A DNA stretch of 64,000 nucleotides from JAXLYX01 sp046351215. Lineage in GTDB: Bacteria; Myxococcota_A; Polyangia; Polyangiales; Houyiibacteriaceae. Under the pieces are notes generated by a model. It saw nothing but the letters and a program-made list of their open reading frames with translations. It was not told where the DNA came from and ran no database searches. Every line of letters starts with the position of its first letter. Position 1 is the stretch's first letter. Location: positions 124,001-188,000 of the forward strand of contig JAXLYX010000005.1 of the NCBI GenBank assembly GCA_046351215.1. The letters are read 5' to 3'. The position numbers and the translations under genes were made by a program. This document shows, one piece after another, positions 54,406-63,788 of the stretch.

Positions 54406-56511
54406 TCAGCGACGCTCGCGCGTGGGCGCGATCGCCTTGTACTCGCGGCCCTCGGGGTGCGGCGCCTCGCGGCTCGGCTGGGGCGGGGGGGGCTCCGAGC
54501 GAGGCTCGCCGACCTCGTAGCGGAGGCTGTAGTCGCCGGCGTTCCCGTTGCTGAAGCCGTCGACGACCACGTAGTAGGTGCCCGCTTCGAGGTTCATGCC
54601 GATGCGCGAGTGGCGGTTGTCGCCCTCGTCGTCGTTGCAGGCGAGCTCGCTCGACTGCGACGAGCACTCGCGACGGAGGTGAAGCGCACCGTCGTGGTTG
54701 GTCGTCGAGAGCTCGAGCGTCACGTACGAACGGCGCGTGAGCCGGATGCGATAGACGGCGTCACCGCTCTCGGCCGAGCCCGCGCAGGAGGCCTGGAACT
54801 GGTTCGGAGCGCCGGCGGTCGTGCCGTTCACCGTCCGCCCCGCACGGAGCATCGGGGCGCGATCGCAGCTCCGCTGCACCGCGACGAGGTCGGTCGTCCG
54901 GATCTCGACGTTCGCGCTGCCGAACGAGGAGCCGTCCGTTCCGTCGACGACCACGAAGTAGTCGCCCGCGTCGAGGTCGGCGCTCACACGGCCCTCGGCC
55001 TGCGCGTTGGTCGCGATGTCGAAGGCCTGGCAGGCGACCTCGGCCGAGCCGTCCGCGCAGCCGCGCCGCACGTAGACCACGCCGTTGAACTGGGCGTGAC
55101 GAACGGTGACCTCGACGCGCGAGCGGGCGGCGAGTCGGATGTGCTGGACGACGTCCGGAGCGCCGCGACCGCCGCAGCTCCCGGCGAGGTCGTCGGACGC
55201 CCGGAAGGTGTCGACATCGGCCGCCTGCCCGAGCGTGGCCTCGGTCGGAGCCGCGCAGGCATCGCCAGGAGCGCCGCCGCCCGCCGCCGGTGCGACCTCG
55301 GCGCGGAGCGAGTAGTTGCCCGCGTTGCTCTGACCCGCGCTGCCGAAGCCGTCGGTGACGACGAAGTACGTGCCCGGATCGAGGACCGACGTGACGATCG
55401 AGTCGTTCGTGCCGTTCCAGTCGTCGTTGCACGCGACCTCGGAGGCCGCGTCCTCGCAGGCCCGACGCACGTGGAGCGCGCCGTCGAATTCGCTGCGCTG
55501 ATGGATACGGACGCGCGAGCGCTCGGTGAGCTGCAGCCGCTGCACGCGATCGGGCGAGCGCGCGCCGCCGGCGCAGGTCGCCTGGAAGCGATCGGCCTCG
55601 GTCGTCGTGCTCCCCGTGATCTCGGTGCCCGGCGCGAGGATCGGCGCCTCGGAGCAGAGCTGCGCGAGCGGCACGAGCGGCGTCGTCGTCACCCGGAGAT
55701 CGAAGGTGCCCTGCGCCTCGTTGTAGCCGTCGACCACGACGAAGTACGTGCCGGCGTCGAGCGTCGTGTTGACCCTCGAATGGGCCGTGTCGCCCGCGTC
55801 GTCGTTGCAGGCGACCTCGCTCCCCGCGTTGCCGCAGGTGCGCAGGACGTAGACGCCCGCGTCGAACGAGGACTCGACCTCGATCAGCACCTGGGCCGCC
55901 TGCTCGAGGACGAGGCGATACGTGACCTCGGGCGCGTTGCCACGGATGCACGAGCCCTGGATGCGGCGCTCTCCCAGGGAGGTATCGCCCTGGACCGACT
56001 GACCCGGCACGAGCGTCTGGGGTCCCGCACACGTGCCGACGGCCGCCATCGCGCCGCCACGCCCTCCGCCGCGCGCGCTGCCGCCGCCGCCGCCGCCGGC
56101 GAACGACGAGACGATCACGCCACCGTGGCCGTCGCGCGCTCGGACGACGACGTCGAACGCTCCGCCCTCGGGATCGCAGACCGTCGCGGTGGCGTTGCGG
56201 CCGATGCCCTCGTCGTGCGCGAGATCGTTGCCCTGGGGATCACGGACGACGACGTCGAGATCGTCGATGCTGCGCTCACCGAGGGCGACGAACGTACGGC
56301 ACTCGCCGGCCGCGAGCTCGATCGGGATCCGGATCTCGCCCCCGCGATCGAGGCTGGCTTCGCTGATGGGGCCGACCTGGGCGAAGCCCACGCCGCTCAT
56401 CGCGTTCTGCACGGCGACGTATCGGGGCTCGATCTTCATCGCGGACGAGCCGCAGCCCGCGATGGCGACCGCCAGCGCGGCGGCCCCCCACGCTCGATGG
56501 TTCTGACGCAC
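54406..56511 (-). CDS. Large lipoprotein with repeated PPC-type domains
   Basis: A 701-residue exported protein with lipobox AIAGC near residue 17. After an N-terminal beta domain and a Gly-rich linker come about four pre-peptidase C-terminal (PPC)-like domains. Each has a CxDD-type element and a GTYFVVVDG-type strand (VACNDDAGDTAHSRVNTTLD; DPGTYFVVTDGFGS; DAGDYFVVVDGTD; EAGTYYVVVDGFS). PPC domains usually sit next to secreted proteases; here no protease domain is present. Start GTG 56511 has AGGAGG 6 nt upstream. Confidence 0.8.
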   Translation of the reverse strand: MRQNHRAWGAAALAVAIAGCGSSAMKIEPRYVAVQNAMSGVGFAQVGPISEASLDRGGEIRIPIELAAGECRTFVALGERSIDDLDVVVRDPQGNDLAHDEGIGRNATATVCDPEGGAFDVVVRARDGHGGVIVSSFAGGGGGGSARGGGRGGAMAAVGTCAGPQTLVPGQSVQGDTSLGERRIQGSCIRGNAPEVTYRLVLEQAAQVLIEVESSFDAGVYVLRTCGNAGSEVACNDDAGDTAHSRVNTTLDAGTYFVVVDGYNEAQGTFDLRVTTTPLVPLAQLCSEAPILAPGTEITGSTTTEADRFQATCAGGARSPDRVQRLQLTERSRVRIHQRSEFDGALHVRRACEDAASEVACNDDWNGTNDSIVTSVLDPGTYFVVTDGFGSAGQSNAGNYSLRAEVAPAAGGGAPGDACAAPTEATLGQAADVDTFRASDDLAGSCGGRGAPDVVQHIRLAARSRVEVTVRHAQFNGVVYVRRGCADGSAEVACQAFDIATNAQAEGRVSADLDAGDYFVVVDGTDGSSFGSANVEIRTTDLVAVQRSCDRAPMLRAGRTVNGTTAGAPNQFQASCAGSAESGDAVYRIRLTRRSYVTLELSTTNHDGALHLRRECSSQSSELACNDDEGDNRHSRIGMNLEAGTYYVVVDGFSNGNAGDYSLRYEVGEPRSEPPPPQPSREAPHPEGREYKAIAPTRERR

Positions 56512-56657
56512 GTTCGTCCTCCTGCGGGCCGGGGCCCGAGTCGCTCCCACGTCCGAGCTTACGGGAGCCCGGGGTAGAATTCCCTTCTTTCGGACGTACG
56601 GCTCTCGAGAAGGGTCTGGGCCTGCCGATGGCACCCACGTTGCGGTATACCCACTCC

Positions 56658-56849
56658 ATGTCCGATCCCCGGTGTCCGATCTGCAAGCGCCGTCTCGCGG
56701 AGGCCTCTTCCCGCGACTTCGCGCCTTTCTGCTCGAAGCGGTGCAAGACGGTGGACCTCGGCCAGTGGCTCGGAGAGGGGTACCGGATCCCCGACGAATC
56801 GACCTCGCCGCCCGACCTCTCGGTGGACCCGGAGGACCTGCCCTCATGA
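56658..56849 (+). CDS. yacG: DNA gyrase inhibitor / zinc protein YacG
   Basis: A 63-residue zinc protein. The four ligands C6, C9, C25 and C29 are in CPICK and FCSKRCKTVDLGQWL, the last the hallmark of YacG, which binds GyrB in E. coli. ATG 56658 gives the standard N-terminus; an upstream ATG at 56628 adds unrelated residues. The stop overlaps the next start (ATGA). Confidence 0.9.
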   Translation: MSDPRCPICKRRLAEASSRDFAPFCSKRCKTVDLGQWLGEGYRIPDESTSPPDLSVDPEDLPS

Positions 56850-57829
56850 GACACGTCGCCGCCCTGCTCTCGTTCACGTTGCTCGTCCCGGTGTCGGCGT
56901 CGGCCCAATCGACCGCGCCGACGGGCGAGGCCGGGGCGACCGCCCCCGTCACGTCCCCCGAGTCTCCGAGCGCCTCCCCTTCGACGCCTACGACGGAAGC
57001 GACGAGCCCCGACGCCGCCGCGCCCTCGACGGGCGCGTCCACCGACGGGACGTCGGGCACGACGCCGAGCGGACCCGTCGGGACGGCCGCGGGAGCCACG
57101 ACGGCCACCGGCGCGACTGCGGGTGCGGCGGCCGGCGCGACTGCGAGCGCGGCGAGCCCCGTGAGCCCGACCACGACGTCGTCGCCCGTTCCGGCGACGA
57201 CGGCCGCCACGGCCACGAGCGGCCCGACGAACGAGGCCGCGCACGGCGCCGCCCCGGCTCCCGGGCATCACGCGCACCACCGTCGGCACCGTTGGTTCTG
57301 GCTCGACGTCAGCGCCGGCTACTCGTGGATCAACCTCGTCGCGCTCAAGAACGACAACTTCGCCCCGACCCTGAGCCAGAACAAGGGCAGCGGCTTCGTC
57401 ACGGAGGTCGGTGCCGGCGTCCAGCTCTCGATCCTCCGCATCGGCATGACGGGCTCGTTCGCTCGCTACAGCACGAGCTTCGACGTGATGACCGCCGAGC
57501 TCGACGCGGAGCTCGTGATCCCCGTTCCCCTCGTCGAGCCCTCGATCCACGTCGGTTTCGGCGGCGTGTGGGTCGGGCAGGTCGACTTCGGGACGAACAC
57601 GACGTACTCGGGCCAGATCCACGGCATCGTCGCCGACATCGGTCTCGGCATCGACGTCCACATCACGGATCTGCTCCGCCTGGGTGTCGCCGTCGACGGC
57701 AGCTTCCTGAACCTGCAGCGTCAGGCGGTGACGGACTTCGGCACGCTCACGAGCTTCGACGCCACCCAGCCGGGCAACTCGCTGGGCGTCCAGGTGAACG
57801 CCCAGGGCAGGCTCACGCTCGAGTTCTGA
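56846..57829 (+). CDS. Outer-membrane beta-barrel protein with long disordered N-terminus
   Basis: A 327-residue protein. Signal peptide (RHVAALLSFTLLVPVSASA), then about 120 residues rich in Ala, Thr, Ser and Pro, a His-rich bridge (HHAHHRRHRWFW), and about 175 residues of alternating strands ending in the aromatic residue typical of outer-membrane barrels (RLTLEF). It overlaps yacG by 4 nt, and its 3' end overlaps the converging hemG by 17 nt. Function unknown. Confidence 0.75.
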   Translation: MRHVAALLSFTLLVPVSASAQSTAPTGEAGATAPVTSPESPSASPSTPTTEATSPDAAAPSTGASTDGTSGTTPSGPVGTAAGATTATGATAGAAAGATASAASPVSPTTTSSPVPATTAATATSGPTNEAAHGAAPAPGHHAHHRRHRWFWLDVSAGYSWINLVALKNDNFAPTLSQNKGSGFVTEVGAGVQLSILRIGMTGSFARYSTSFDVMTAELDAELVIPVPLVEPSIHVGFGGVWVGQVDFGTNTTYSGQIHGIVADIGLGIDVHITDLLRLGVAVDGSFLNLQRQAVTDFGTLTSFDATQPGNSLGVQVNAQGRLTLEF

Positions 57830-59222
57830 GGGAAGCGAGGGCCGAGAGAGACGCCTCGGCGGCCCGCTCGCCGCTCGCGATCGCGTCGGGAATCCCGACC
57901 CCGCGGTACGCCGCGCCGGCGAGCTCGAAGCCGGGATGCGCGGCCACGCGTGCCTCGATGCGCGCGATCTTCTCGAGATGGCCGACGCGGTAGCGCGGCA
58001 TGGCGTTCACGTAGCGGTCGACCCGCACGAGCTCGGGAGCGGCCTCCGTGGCCATCATCGTGCGGCACTCCTCGCGCGCGATCGCGACGAGCTCCTCGTC
58101 CGGGAGGTCGACGACGGCATCGTCCCCGTCGCGCCCGAGGAAGAAGCGGACGAGCGCGTGCGTGCTCGGCGCCCGGCCCGGCCACTTGGTGCTGAGCCAG
58201 GTCGAGGCGAGGACCGTGCGGCCCTCGATCGTCGGGGTCACGTAGCCGTACGCGTCGAGGGGCCGCCCGAGGCGCTCCTTCGGGAACGCGAAGGTCACGA
58301 TCGCCGCGCTGCCGAAGTCGATGCCCGAGAGCTCGCCCGAGAGCTTCGCGTCGAAGCCGGCGACGAGCTTCGAGGCGACGTGCGAGGGCATCGCGAGCAC
58401 GATGGCATCCGCCCGCTCCTCGCGGCCGTCGGTGCCGACGACCACGTAGCCCTTCCCTTCCGGACGCACCGCGGCCACGCCGTGGCCGAGGCGGATGCGG
58501 CCGTCGAGCTTCGCCGCGACCGCATCGGGCAGCATCTGCATGCCCTTCTCGAAATTCACGAAGAGGCCGTACCGCGCTCCTTGGGCCGCCTGTGCACGCT
58601 GGGCACGGACGCGCTTCACGAGCCCGAGGATCACGGAGCGGTGCTCGCGCTCCGCCTCGAGGAAGCGCGGCATGGTGGCTCCGAGGCTCAGCGAATCGGG
58701 GTGCGCCCCGTAGATGCCTCCGACCATCGGCTGGGCGAGACGGTCGAGGAGCTCGCGACCGAACCTCCGCTCGACGAAGGAGCCGAGGCTCTCGTCCGCG
58801 ACGCGCTCCCCACGCGGAAGGACGAGCTCCGCGAGAGCGCGCAGCTTCCCGCGCTGCGAGAGGATCGGCGAACGGACGAAGGCGAGGAGGTCCGTGGGTG
58901 CGAGGAGCGAGAAGCCCTCGGGGATGCGCTCGAGCCTGCCGCGACAGACCACGTACGCCCCGCGATGGGCCTCCTGCGTCTTCACGACGTGCTTCGCGAG
59001 CCCGATCCGCTCGACGAGCTTCATCGCGGCCGGCTTGTCCGTCAGCAAGGACTCGGGGCCGCGCTCGATGACGAAGTCTCCGAGAACCTCCGAGTGGATC
59101 GCGCCGCCCGTGCGCCCGCTCGCCTCGAAGACCTCGACGTCGACCGAGGCATCGAGCTCGGTGACGCGATGCGCGGCCGCGAGCCCCGCGATGCCCCCTC
59201 CGACGACGACGAGACGCGGCAC
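57813..59222 (-). CDS. hemG: Protoporphyrinogen oxidase (FAD, HemY-type)
   Basis: A 469-residue flavoprotein that oxidises protoporphyrinogen IX to protoporphyrin IX in haem synthesis. The dinucleotide motif is VVGGGIAGLAAAH (about 6-18), followed by RTGGAIHSE and the family segment GPESLLTDKPA. The C-terminal FAD segment is GVGIPDAIASGERAAE. It starts with GTG 59222. It is often named hemY in other annotations. It follows hemE by 3 nt. Confidence 0.93.
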   Translation of the reverse strand: MPRLVVVGGGIAGLAAAHRVTELDASVDVEVFEASGRTGGAIHSEVLGDFVIERGPESLLTDKPAAMKLVERIGLAKHVVKTQEAHRGAYVVCRGRLERIPEGFSLLAPTDLLAFVRSPILSQRGKLRALAELVLPRGERVADESLGSFVERRFGRELLDRLAQPMVGGIYGAHPDSLSLGATMPRFLEAEREHRSVILGLVKRVRAQRAQAAQGARYGLFVNFEKGMQMLPDAVAAKLDGRIRLGHGVAAVRPEGKGYVVVGTDGREERADAIVLAMPSHVASKLVAGFDAKLSGELSGIDFGSAAIVTFAFPKERLGRPLDAYGYVTPTIEGRTVLASTWLSTKWPGRAPSTHALVRFFLGRDGDDAVVDLPDEELVAIAREECRTMMATEAAPELVRVDRYVNAMPRYRVGHLEKIARIEARVAAHPGFELAGAAYRGVGIPDAIASGERAAEASLSALASLRTRA

Positions 59223-59225
59223 GGC

Positions 59226-60257
59226 TCAGCCCTTCTTCAGCGCGGCGCTCGTCTCGTGGACGTGGGCGACGAGGGCCTTCACCTGATCGACGCTGGCCTC
59301 GGGCATGATGCCGTGCCCGAGGTTGAAGACGTGGCCCGGACGACCGCCGGCATTGCGCAGGATCTCCGTCGCCTTCGCCTTCATCGCGTCGACCGACGTG
59401 AGGAGGTAGGCCGGATCGAGGTTGCCCATGATGCCGACGTCCGAGCCGACCGTGCTCCACGCCGTGTCGAGCGAGACGCGCCAGTCGACGCCGATCACGT
59501 CGCCACCCGCAGCCTTCATCAGCGGATAGAGCGAGGGATTGCCGGTGCCGAAATGGATCGCGGGGACGCTGCGATCGAGCGCGTCGAAGATCGACTTCAC
59601 GTGGGGCTGCACGTAAACGGCGTAGTCCTCGGGAGAGAGGCAGCCGATCCAGGAATCGAAGAGCTGGACGGCATCCGCACCCGCCGCGATCTGCGCGTTC
59701 AGGTAGGCAGCGGTGGCGCGCGAGAGCTTCGCCATGAGCGCGTGCCAGAGGCCCGGATCCGAGCTCATCAGCTTCTTCGTCGCGTAGTAGTTCTTCGAGC
59801 CGCCGCCCTCGATCGCGTACGAGGCGAGCGTGAACGGAGCGGCCGCGAACCCGATCAGCGGGACCTTCAGGTCCTTCTTCGCGAGCCGGATGCTCTCCAT
59901 CACGTAACCGAGCGAGGCCTGCACGTCGATCGACTCGGCGACCGCGTCGACCTGGGCCGCGGTGCGCACCGGCGCGAGGATGCGGGGACCGTCGTCCTTC
60001 GTGAACTCGAAGCCGATGCGGAGCGGCTCGAGGATGAGGAGGATGTCGGCGAAGATGATCGCCGCGTCGACGCCGAGCTGCTCGACCGCGAGGACGGTGA
60101 CCTCGGCCGCGAGGTCCGATCGCTGGCAGAGCTCGAGGAAGCTCACCTTGCTCCGGATCGCACGGTACTCGGGCTGGTAACGGCCCGCCTGACGCATCAG
60201 CCAGATCGGCGTGTACTCGGTCGGCTCCCGGCGGAGCGCTCGGAGGAAGGTGCTCAT
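59226..60257 (-). CDS. hemE: Uroporphyrinogen decarboxylase
   Basis: A 343-residue TIM-barrel enzyme that converts uroporphyrinogen III to coproporphyrinogen III. Hallmarks are PIWLMRQAGRYQPEYR (residues 17-32), which binds substrate, and FSADIL-type FADILLILEP with GFAAAPFTLASYAIEGGGSK. It starts at ATG 60257. It precedes hemG, so two late haem steps are encoded together; the intervening step (HemF/HemN) is not here. Confidence 0.96.
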   Translation of the reverse strand: MSTFLRALRREPTEYTPIWLMRQAGRYQPEYRAIRSKVSFLELCQRSDLAAEVTVLAVEQLGVDAAIIFADILLILEPLRIGFEFTKDDGPRILAPVRTAAQVDAVAESIDVQASLGYVMESIRLAKKDLKVPLIGFAAAPFTLASYAIEGGGSKNYYATKKLMSSDPGLWHALMAKLSRATAAYLNAQIAAGADAVQLFDSWIGCLSPEDYAVYVQPHVKSIFDALDRSVPAIHFGTGNPSLYPLMKAAGGDVIGVDWRVSLDTAWSTVGSDVGIMGNLDPAYLLTSVDAMKAKATEILRNAGGRPGHVFNLGHGIMPEASVDQVKALVAHVHETSAALKKG

Positions 60258-60313
60258 GGCGGGCAGTTGTAGCCCCGAAGGGGCCGCTCGTCCCCTCCCC
60301 GTTTCCGCCCCGG

Positions 60314-61588
60314 TCACATCCCGATCGGGGGGTCGGACCGCAGACCGAGGACCTCGGCCCGGACCGCGGCGACGACGAAGATCGAGCCGGCGACCACCAC
60401 GAGGCCCCCGGGCCCGGCGAGGGACTTCGCCCGGGCGAGCCCCGTCGACACGTCCGCCGCCACCTCGCCGGGGCGCACGCTCGGGAAGATGGCGGGATCC
60501 GGGGCGCGGCCCATCGACGGCACGGCGTAGATCCGCGCGTCGACGACGCCGTCGAAGCACCGGAGCATGGCCTCGTGGTCCTTGTCGGCCATCGCGCCGA
60601 AGAGCAGCACGGTCCGACCCCGGCGGGGCATCGCGCGCAGGTGGTCCGCGAGGACGGCGCAGCCGTCCGGGTTGTGGGCCGCATCGAGGAGCAACGCCGG
60701 CCGGCCGGGCACCCGCTCGAGACGGGCCGGCCACTTCACACCGGCGAGCCCCTTTCGTACGGCGGCCTCGGGCAGGTCGAAGCCCGAGCGGCGGAGCTCC
60801 GCGACGACCGCCAGCGCCGTGACCGCGTTGTCGACCTGATGGCTCCCCCGGAGGCCGAGCGCGAGGTCGTCGAGCGCGAGGCCGAGCCCCTCGAAGCGGA
60901 GCCTTCCGTCGTGCTCGACGGCGTCGAACTCCCGCCCCCGGAGCCGCACGGGCGCGCCCACGGCCGACGCATGCGCGACGATCGCGGAGACCGCCGTGGG
61001 CTCCCGCGTCCCGACGACGAGCGGGCGGTCCTTCTTCGCGATCCCGGCCTTCTCTCGAGCGATCGCGGGGATCGTGTCCCCGAGCCACTGCTGGTGCTCG
61101 AGACCGATCTGCGTGATCGCCGCGACACGCGGGTCGATGACGTTCGTCGCGTCGAGCCTCCCCCCGAGACCGACCTCGAGCACGACGAGCTCCACCTTCG
61201 CGTCACGGAAGGCCTCGAACGCGAGGATCGTGGCGCACTCGAAGAAGGTGAGCGGAGGCAGCCCCGGCTGGGTGCGCAGCGACTCGATGCGGCGCGCCGC
61301 CTCGCGCTCGCCGATGGGCCGGCCGTCGATGCGGATGCGCTCGACGAAGCGATGCAGGTGCGGGCTCGTGTAGAGACCGGTCCGCAGCCCCGAGCGGCGT
61401 GCGATGGTCTCGAGCGTCGCGGACACCGAGCCCTTCCCGTTCGTCCCGGCGACGTGGACGACGGAGAGCCCGCGATGCGGATCCCCGCGCAACGCGAGCG
61501 CCTCCTCGACGCGCTCGAGGCCGAGCTTCACGCCGCGTGGCGAGAGGCCGTAGAGGTACGCGAGCTCGTCCGCGTAGGACGGAGCCAT
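60314..61588 (-). CDS. folC: Folylpolyglutamate/dihydrofolate synthase
   Basis: A 424-residue Mur-ligase-fold enzyme. P-loop GTNGKGS is at 48-54; the omega-loop segment YTSPHLHRFVERIRIDG and GLGGRLDATNVIDP are conserved, with LLDAAHNPDG in the C-terminal domain. It adds glutamate to folates and, in many bacteria, also to dihydropteroate. It follows accD by 3 nt, a pairing common in many bacteria. Confidence 0.95.
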   Translation of the reverse strand: MAPSYADELAYLYGLSPRGVKLGLERVEEALALRGDPHRGLSVVHVAGTNGKGSVSATLETIARRSGLRTGLYTSPHLHRFVERIRIDGRPIGEREAARRIESLRTQPGLPPLTFFECATILAFEAFRDAKVELVVLEVGLGGRLDATNVIDPRVAAITQIGLEHQQWLGDTIPAIAREKAGIAKKDRPLVVGTREPTAVSAIVAHASAVGAPVRLRGREFDAVEHDGRLRFEGLGLALDDLALGLRGSHQVDNAVTALAVVAELRRSGFDLPEAAVRKGLAGVKWPARLERVPGRPALLLDAAHNPDGCAVLADHLRAMPRRGRTVLLFGAMADKDHEAMLRCFDGVVDARIYAVPSMGRAPDPAIFPSVRPGEVAADVSTGLARAKSLAGPGGLVVVAGSIFVVAAVRAEVLGLRSDPPIGM

Positions 61589-61591
61589 CGC

Positions 61592-62431
61592 TCAGCCGAC
61601 GAGGTGGGCGAGCGTCCGGGCGATCGTCGCGCGCATCTCGTGCCGCGGGACGATGACGTCGATCATGCCGTGCTCGAGCAGGAATTCCGCGCGCTGGAAG
61701 CCCTCGGGGAGCTTCTGGCGGATCGTGCTCTCGATGACGCGCGCGCCGGCGAAGCCGATGAGCGCCTTCGGCTCGGCGAGGTTCACGTCGCCGAGGAAGG
61801 CGAAGCTCGCGGCCACACCGCCCGTCGTCGGATTCAGCATGACGCTGATGAACGGCTGCCCCGCGTCGTGCAGCTTGCCGAGCGCCGAGACGGTCTTCGC
61901 CATCTGCATGAGCGAGAGGGCGCCTTCCTGCATGCGTGCGCCGCCGGAGGCCGAGAGCAGCACGACCGGATGCTTCTGCTCCGCGCCGCGCTCGATCATC
62001 CGCGTGATCTTCTCGCCGACGACCGAGCCCATCGAGCCGCCCATGAAGCGGAAGTTGAAGACGCCGAGCTCGACGGGACGCCCTTCGATGGCGCCCTGCC
62101 CCGTCATGATGGCGTCCTTCACGCCGGTCTTCTTGACGGTCTCCTGGACGCGCTGCGGATAGGTCTTCGAGTCGTTGAACCCGAGCGGATCCTGGGCGAG
62201 GAGGTCCTTGTCGAGCTCCGTCCACGAGCCGGGATCGAGGAGGATCTCCACCCACGTCTCGGCGGACACGCGCTCGTGGTGGCCGCACTGCGGGCAGACC
62301 TCGAGGTTCTGCGTGAACTCCTCGGCTTGCAGCGTCGCGCCGCACTCGTCGCACTTGCGGAAGATGCCTGCGCCGAGCGTTCGCTTCTGCGAGGCATCCC
62401 CCGTGGCCTTCTTCTTCGCGAACCACGCCAT
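61592..62431 (-). CDS. accD: Acetyl-CoA carboxylase carboxyltransferase subunit beta
   Basis: A 279-residue carboxyltransferase subunit for malonyl-CoA synthesis. N-terminal zinc ribbon Cys27, 30, 46 and 49 (CDEC, CPQC); crotonase-fold core with FRFMGGSMGSVVGEKI, SASGGARMQEGA and NPTTGGVAASFA. The partner accA is not in the window. Confidence 0.96.
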   Translation of the reverse strand: MAWFAKKKATGDASQKRTLGAGIFRKCDECGATLQAEEFTQNLEVCPQCGHHERVSAETWVEILLDPGSWTELDKDLLAQDPLGFNDSKTYPQRVQETVKKTGVKDAIMTGQGAIEGRPVELGVFNFRFMGGSMGSVVGEKITRMIERGAEQKHPVVLLSASGGARMQEGALSLMQMAKTVSALGKLHDAGQPFISVMLNPTTGGVAASFAFLGDVNLAEPKALIGFAGARVIESTIRQKLPEGFQRAEFLLEHGMIDVIVPRHEMRATIARTLAHLVG

Positions 62432-62480
62432 GTCGTTGGGGGAGGTACCACGACCACGGCCCCGGTCAACGACAAGCGCG

Positions 62481-63254
62481 TCAGGAGGGCGCGCGGGCCA
62501 CGATCGCGGCGAGATGACGCCCCGAATTCCGGCCGTCCCGCCGGAACGAGAAGAAGCGTTCGCGGTCCGCGAAGGTGCATCCACCGACCTCGTCGATGCG
62601 TGACGCGTCGAGGCCGAGACCGACGAGCTGCGTACGGACGACGCGGGTCAGGTCGGCGTGCGGCTTGGGGTACGAGCGATCGATCACCGCGCTCGTGCCG
62701 GCGGCCGCGGCGATCTCGGCGGCCACCTCGTCCCCGACCTCGAAGGCCGCGAGCCGGATGTGTGGGAAGACGGCGGCGACGAGGTCGTCCGGCCGCACGC
62801 CCGCACGCTCGACGAGGACCTCGACCGCGGCCTCGAGCACGTGGACGACGGTGCCCCTCCAGCCCGCGTGGACGGCGGCGACGGCACCCGTCCGCGGATC
62901 GGCGACGAGGATCGGCACGCAGTCCGCGATCCGGACTCCGACCGCGACTCCGGGCGTGGCGGTGGCCAGCGCATCGCCCTGCTCTTCGCGGACGGCGGCG
63001 ACCGAATCGGCTCCATCGACGAAGCGCACGGAGCGCCCGTGGACCTGGGAGATCTCGAAGAGCCGCTCGCGCTCGACCGGGAGCGCCAGCGCGAAGCGTC
63101 GGTGGTTCTCCTCGACCGCCGACGCCTCGTCGCCGAGCCCGCGACCGAGGTTGAGCGTATCGAACGGTGCTGCGCTGGTCCCACCCGTCCGGAGCGAGAA
63201 GCCGTGGACGAAGCCATGGGCGGTGAGCAGCTCGGAGCGCAGGAGATCGGCCAT
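62481..63254 (-). CDS. pgeF: Peptidoglycan editing factor PgeF / YfiH-family laccase-domain protein
   Basis: A 257-residue protein of the YfiH family, multi-copper-oxidase-like in name but with purine nucleoside phosphorylase/deaminase activity in characterised members. Zinc ligands H72 (SQVHGR), C112 (ADCVPILVADP) and H129 (AVHAGWRGT) are intact. ATG 63254 (MADLL) gives the standard N-terminus; ATG 63263 is a possible alternative. Confidence 0.9.
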   Translation of the reverse strand: MADLLRSELLTAHGFVHGFSLRTGGTSAAPFDTLNLGRGLGDEASAVEENHRRFALALPVERERLFEISQVHGRSVRFVDGADSVAAVREEQGDALATATPGVAVGVRIADCVPILVADPRTGAVAAVHAGWRGTVVHVLEAAVEVLVERAGVRPDDLVAAVFPHIRLAAFEVGDEVAAEIAAAAGTSAVIDRSYPKPHADLTRVVRTQLVGLGLDASRIDEVGGCTFADRERFFSFRRDGRNSGRHLAAIVARAPS

Positions 63255-63355
63255 GGCCGGCATCCCAGCACGGGCGGCCCCGGAGCGGCAACCGGCCTGC
63301 ATTGCCTCGCCGCCCCCTTGGCGGTAGGAACGCGGCCTACCCGAGAGGAGTCACG

Positions 63356-63781
63356 ATGGCGTACAAGTTCCCCTCCGAAGAGTGGACGTCGGCCTACAGG
63401 GACGCGGTGAACGCGAGCGAGGGCTACCGGAAGCACGGCAAGCCCTGGACCTTCGGAGCCGTCGCCTTCGTCGTGAAGCCGGACGCCGCCCTCGGCATCG
63501 AGACCGAGATCACCATGCTCCTCGACGTCCACGAGGGCGTGTGTCGGGGCACGGTGTACGGGAAGGGCCTCGACTCGGTGAAGGACGCGCCCTTCGTGAT
63601 CGTCGCGGACTACGCGAAGTGGAAGGACTGCCTGCAGGGCAAGATCGACCCGATCAAGGGCATGATGGAGGGCAAGCTGAAGCTCGTGAAGGGACACCTC
63701 CCGACGATGCTGAAGTTCGTCGAATCGTCGCGCGCGCTCGTGTCGGCCGCGCAGACCGTGCCCACCGATTTCGCGATCTGA
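63356..63781 (+). CDS. SCP2-like sterol-carrier-type lipid-binding protein
   Basis: A 141-residue protein with the hydrophobic-tunnel pattern of SCP2 domains (KPWTFGAVAFVVKPD; CRGTVYGKGL; DYAKWKDCLQGKIDPIKGMM; GKLKLVKGHLPTMLKF). SCP2 domains bind fatty acids, acyl-CoA or sterols. It starts at ATG 63356 behind GAGAGGAG. It is followed within 8 nt by another gene that may be its partner. Confidence 0.75.
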   Translation: MAYKFPSEEWTSAYRDAVNASEGYRKHGKPWTFGAVAFVVKPDAALGIETEITMLLDVHEGVCRGTVYGKGLDSVKDAPFVIVADYAKWKDCLQGKIDPIKGMMEGKLKLVKGHLPTMLKFVESSRALVSAAQTVPTDFAI

Positions 63782-63788
63782 GGTCGTC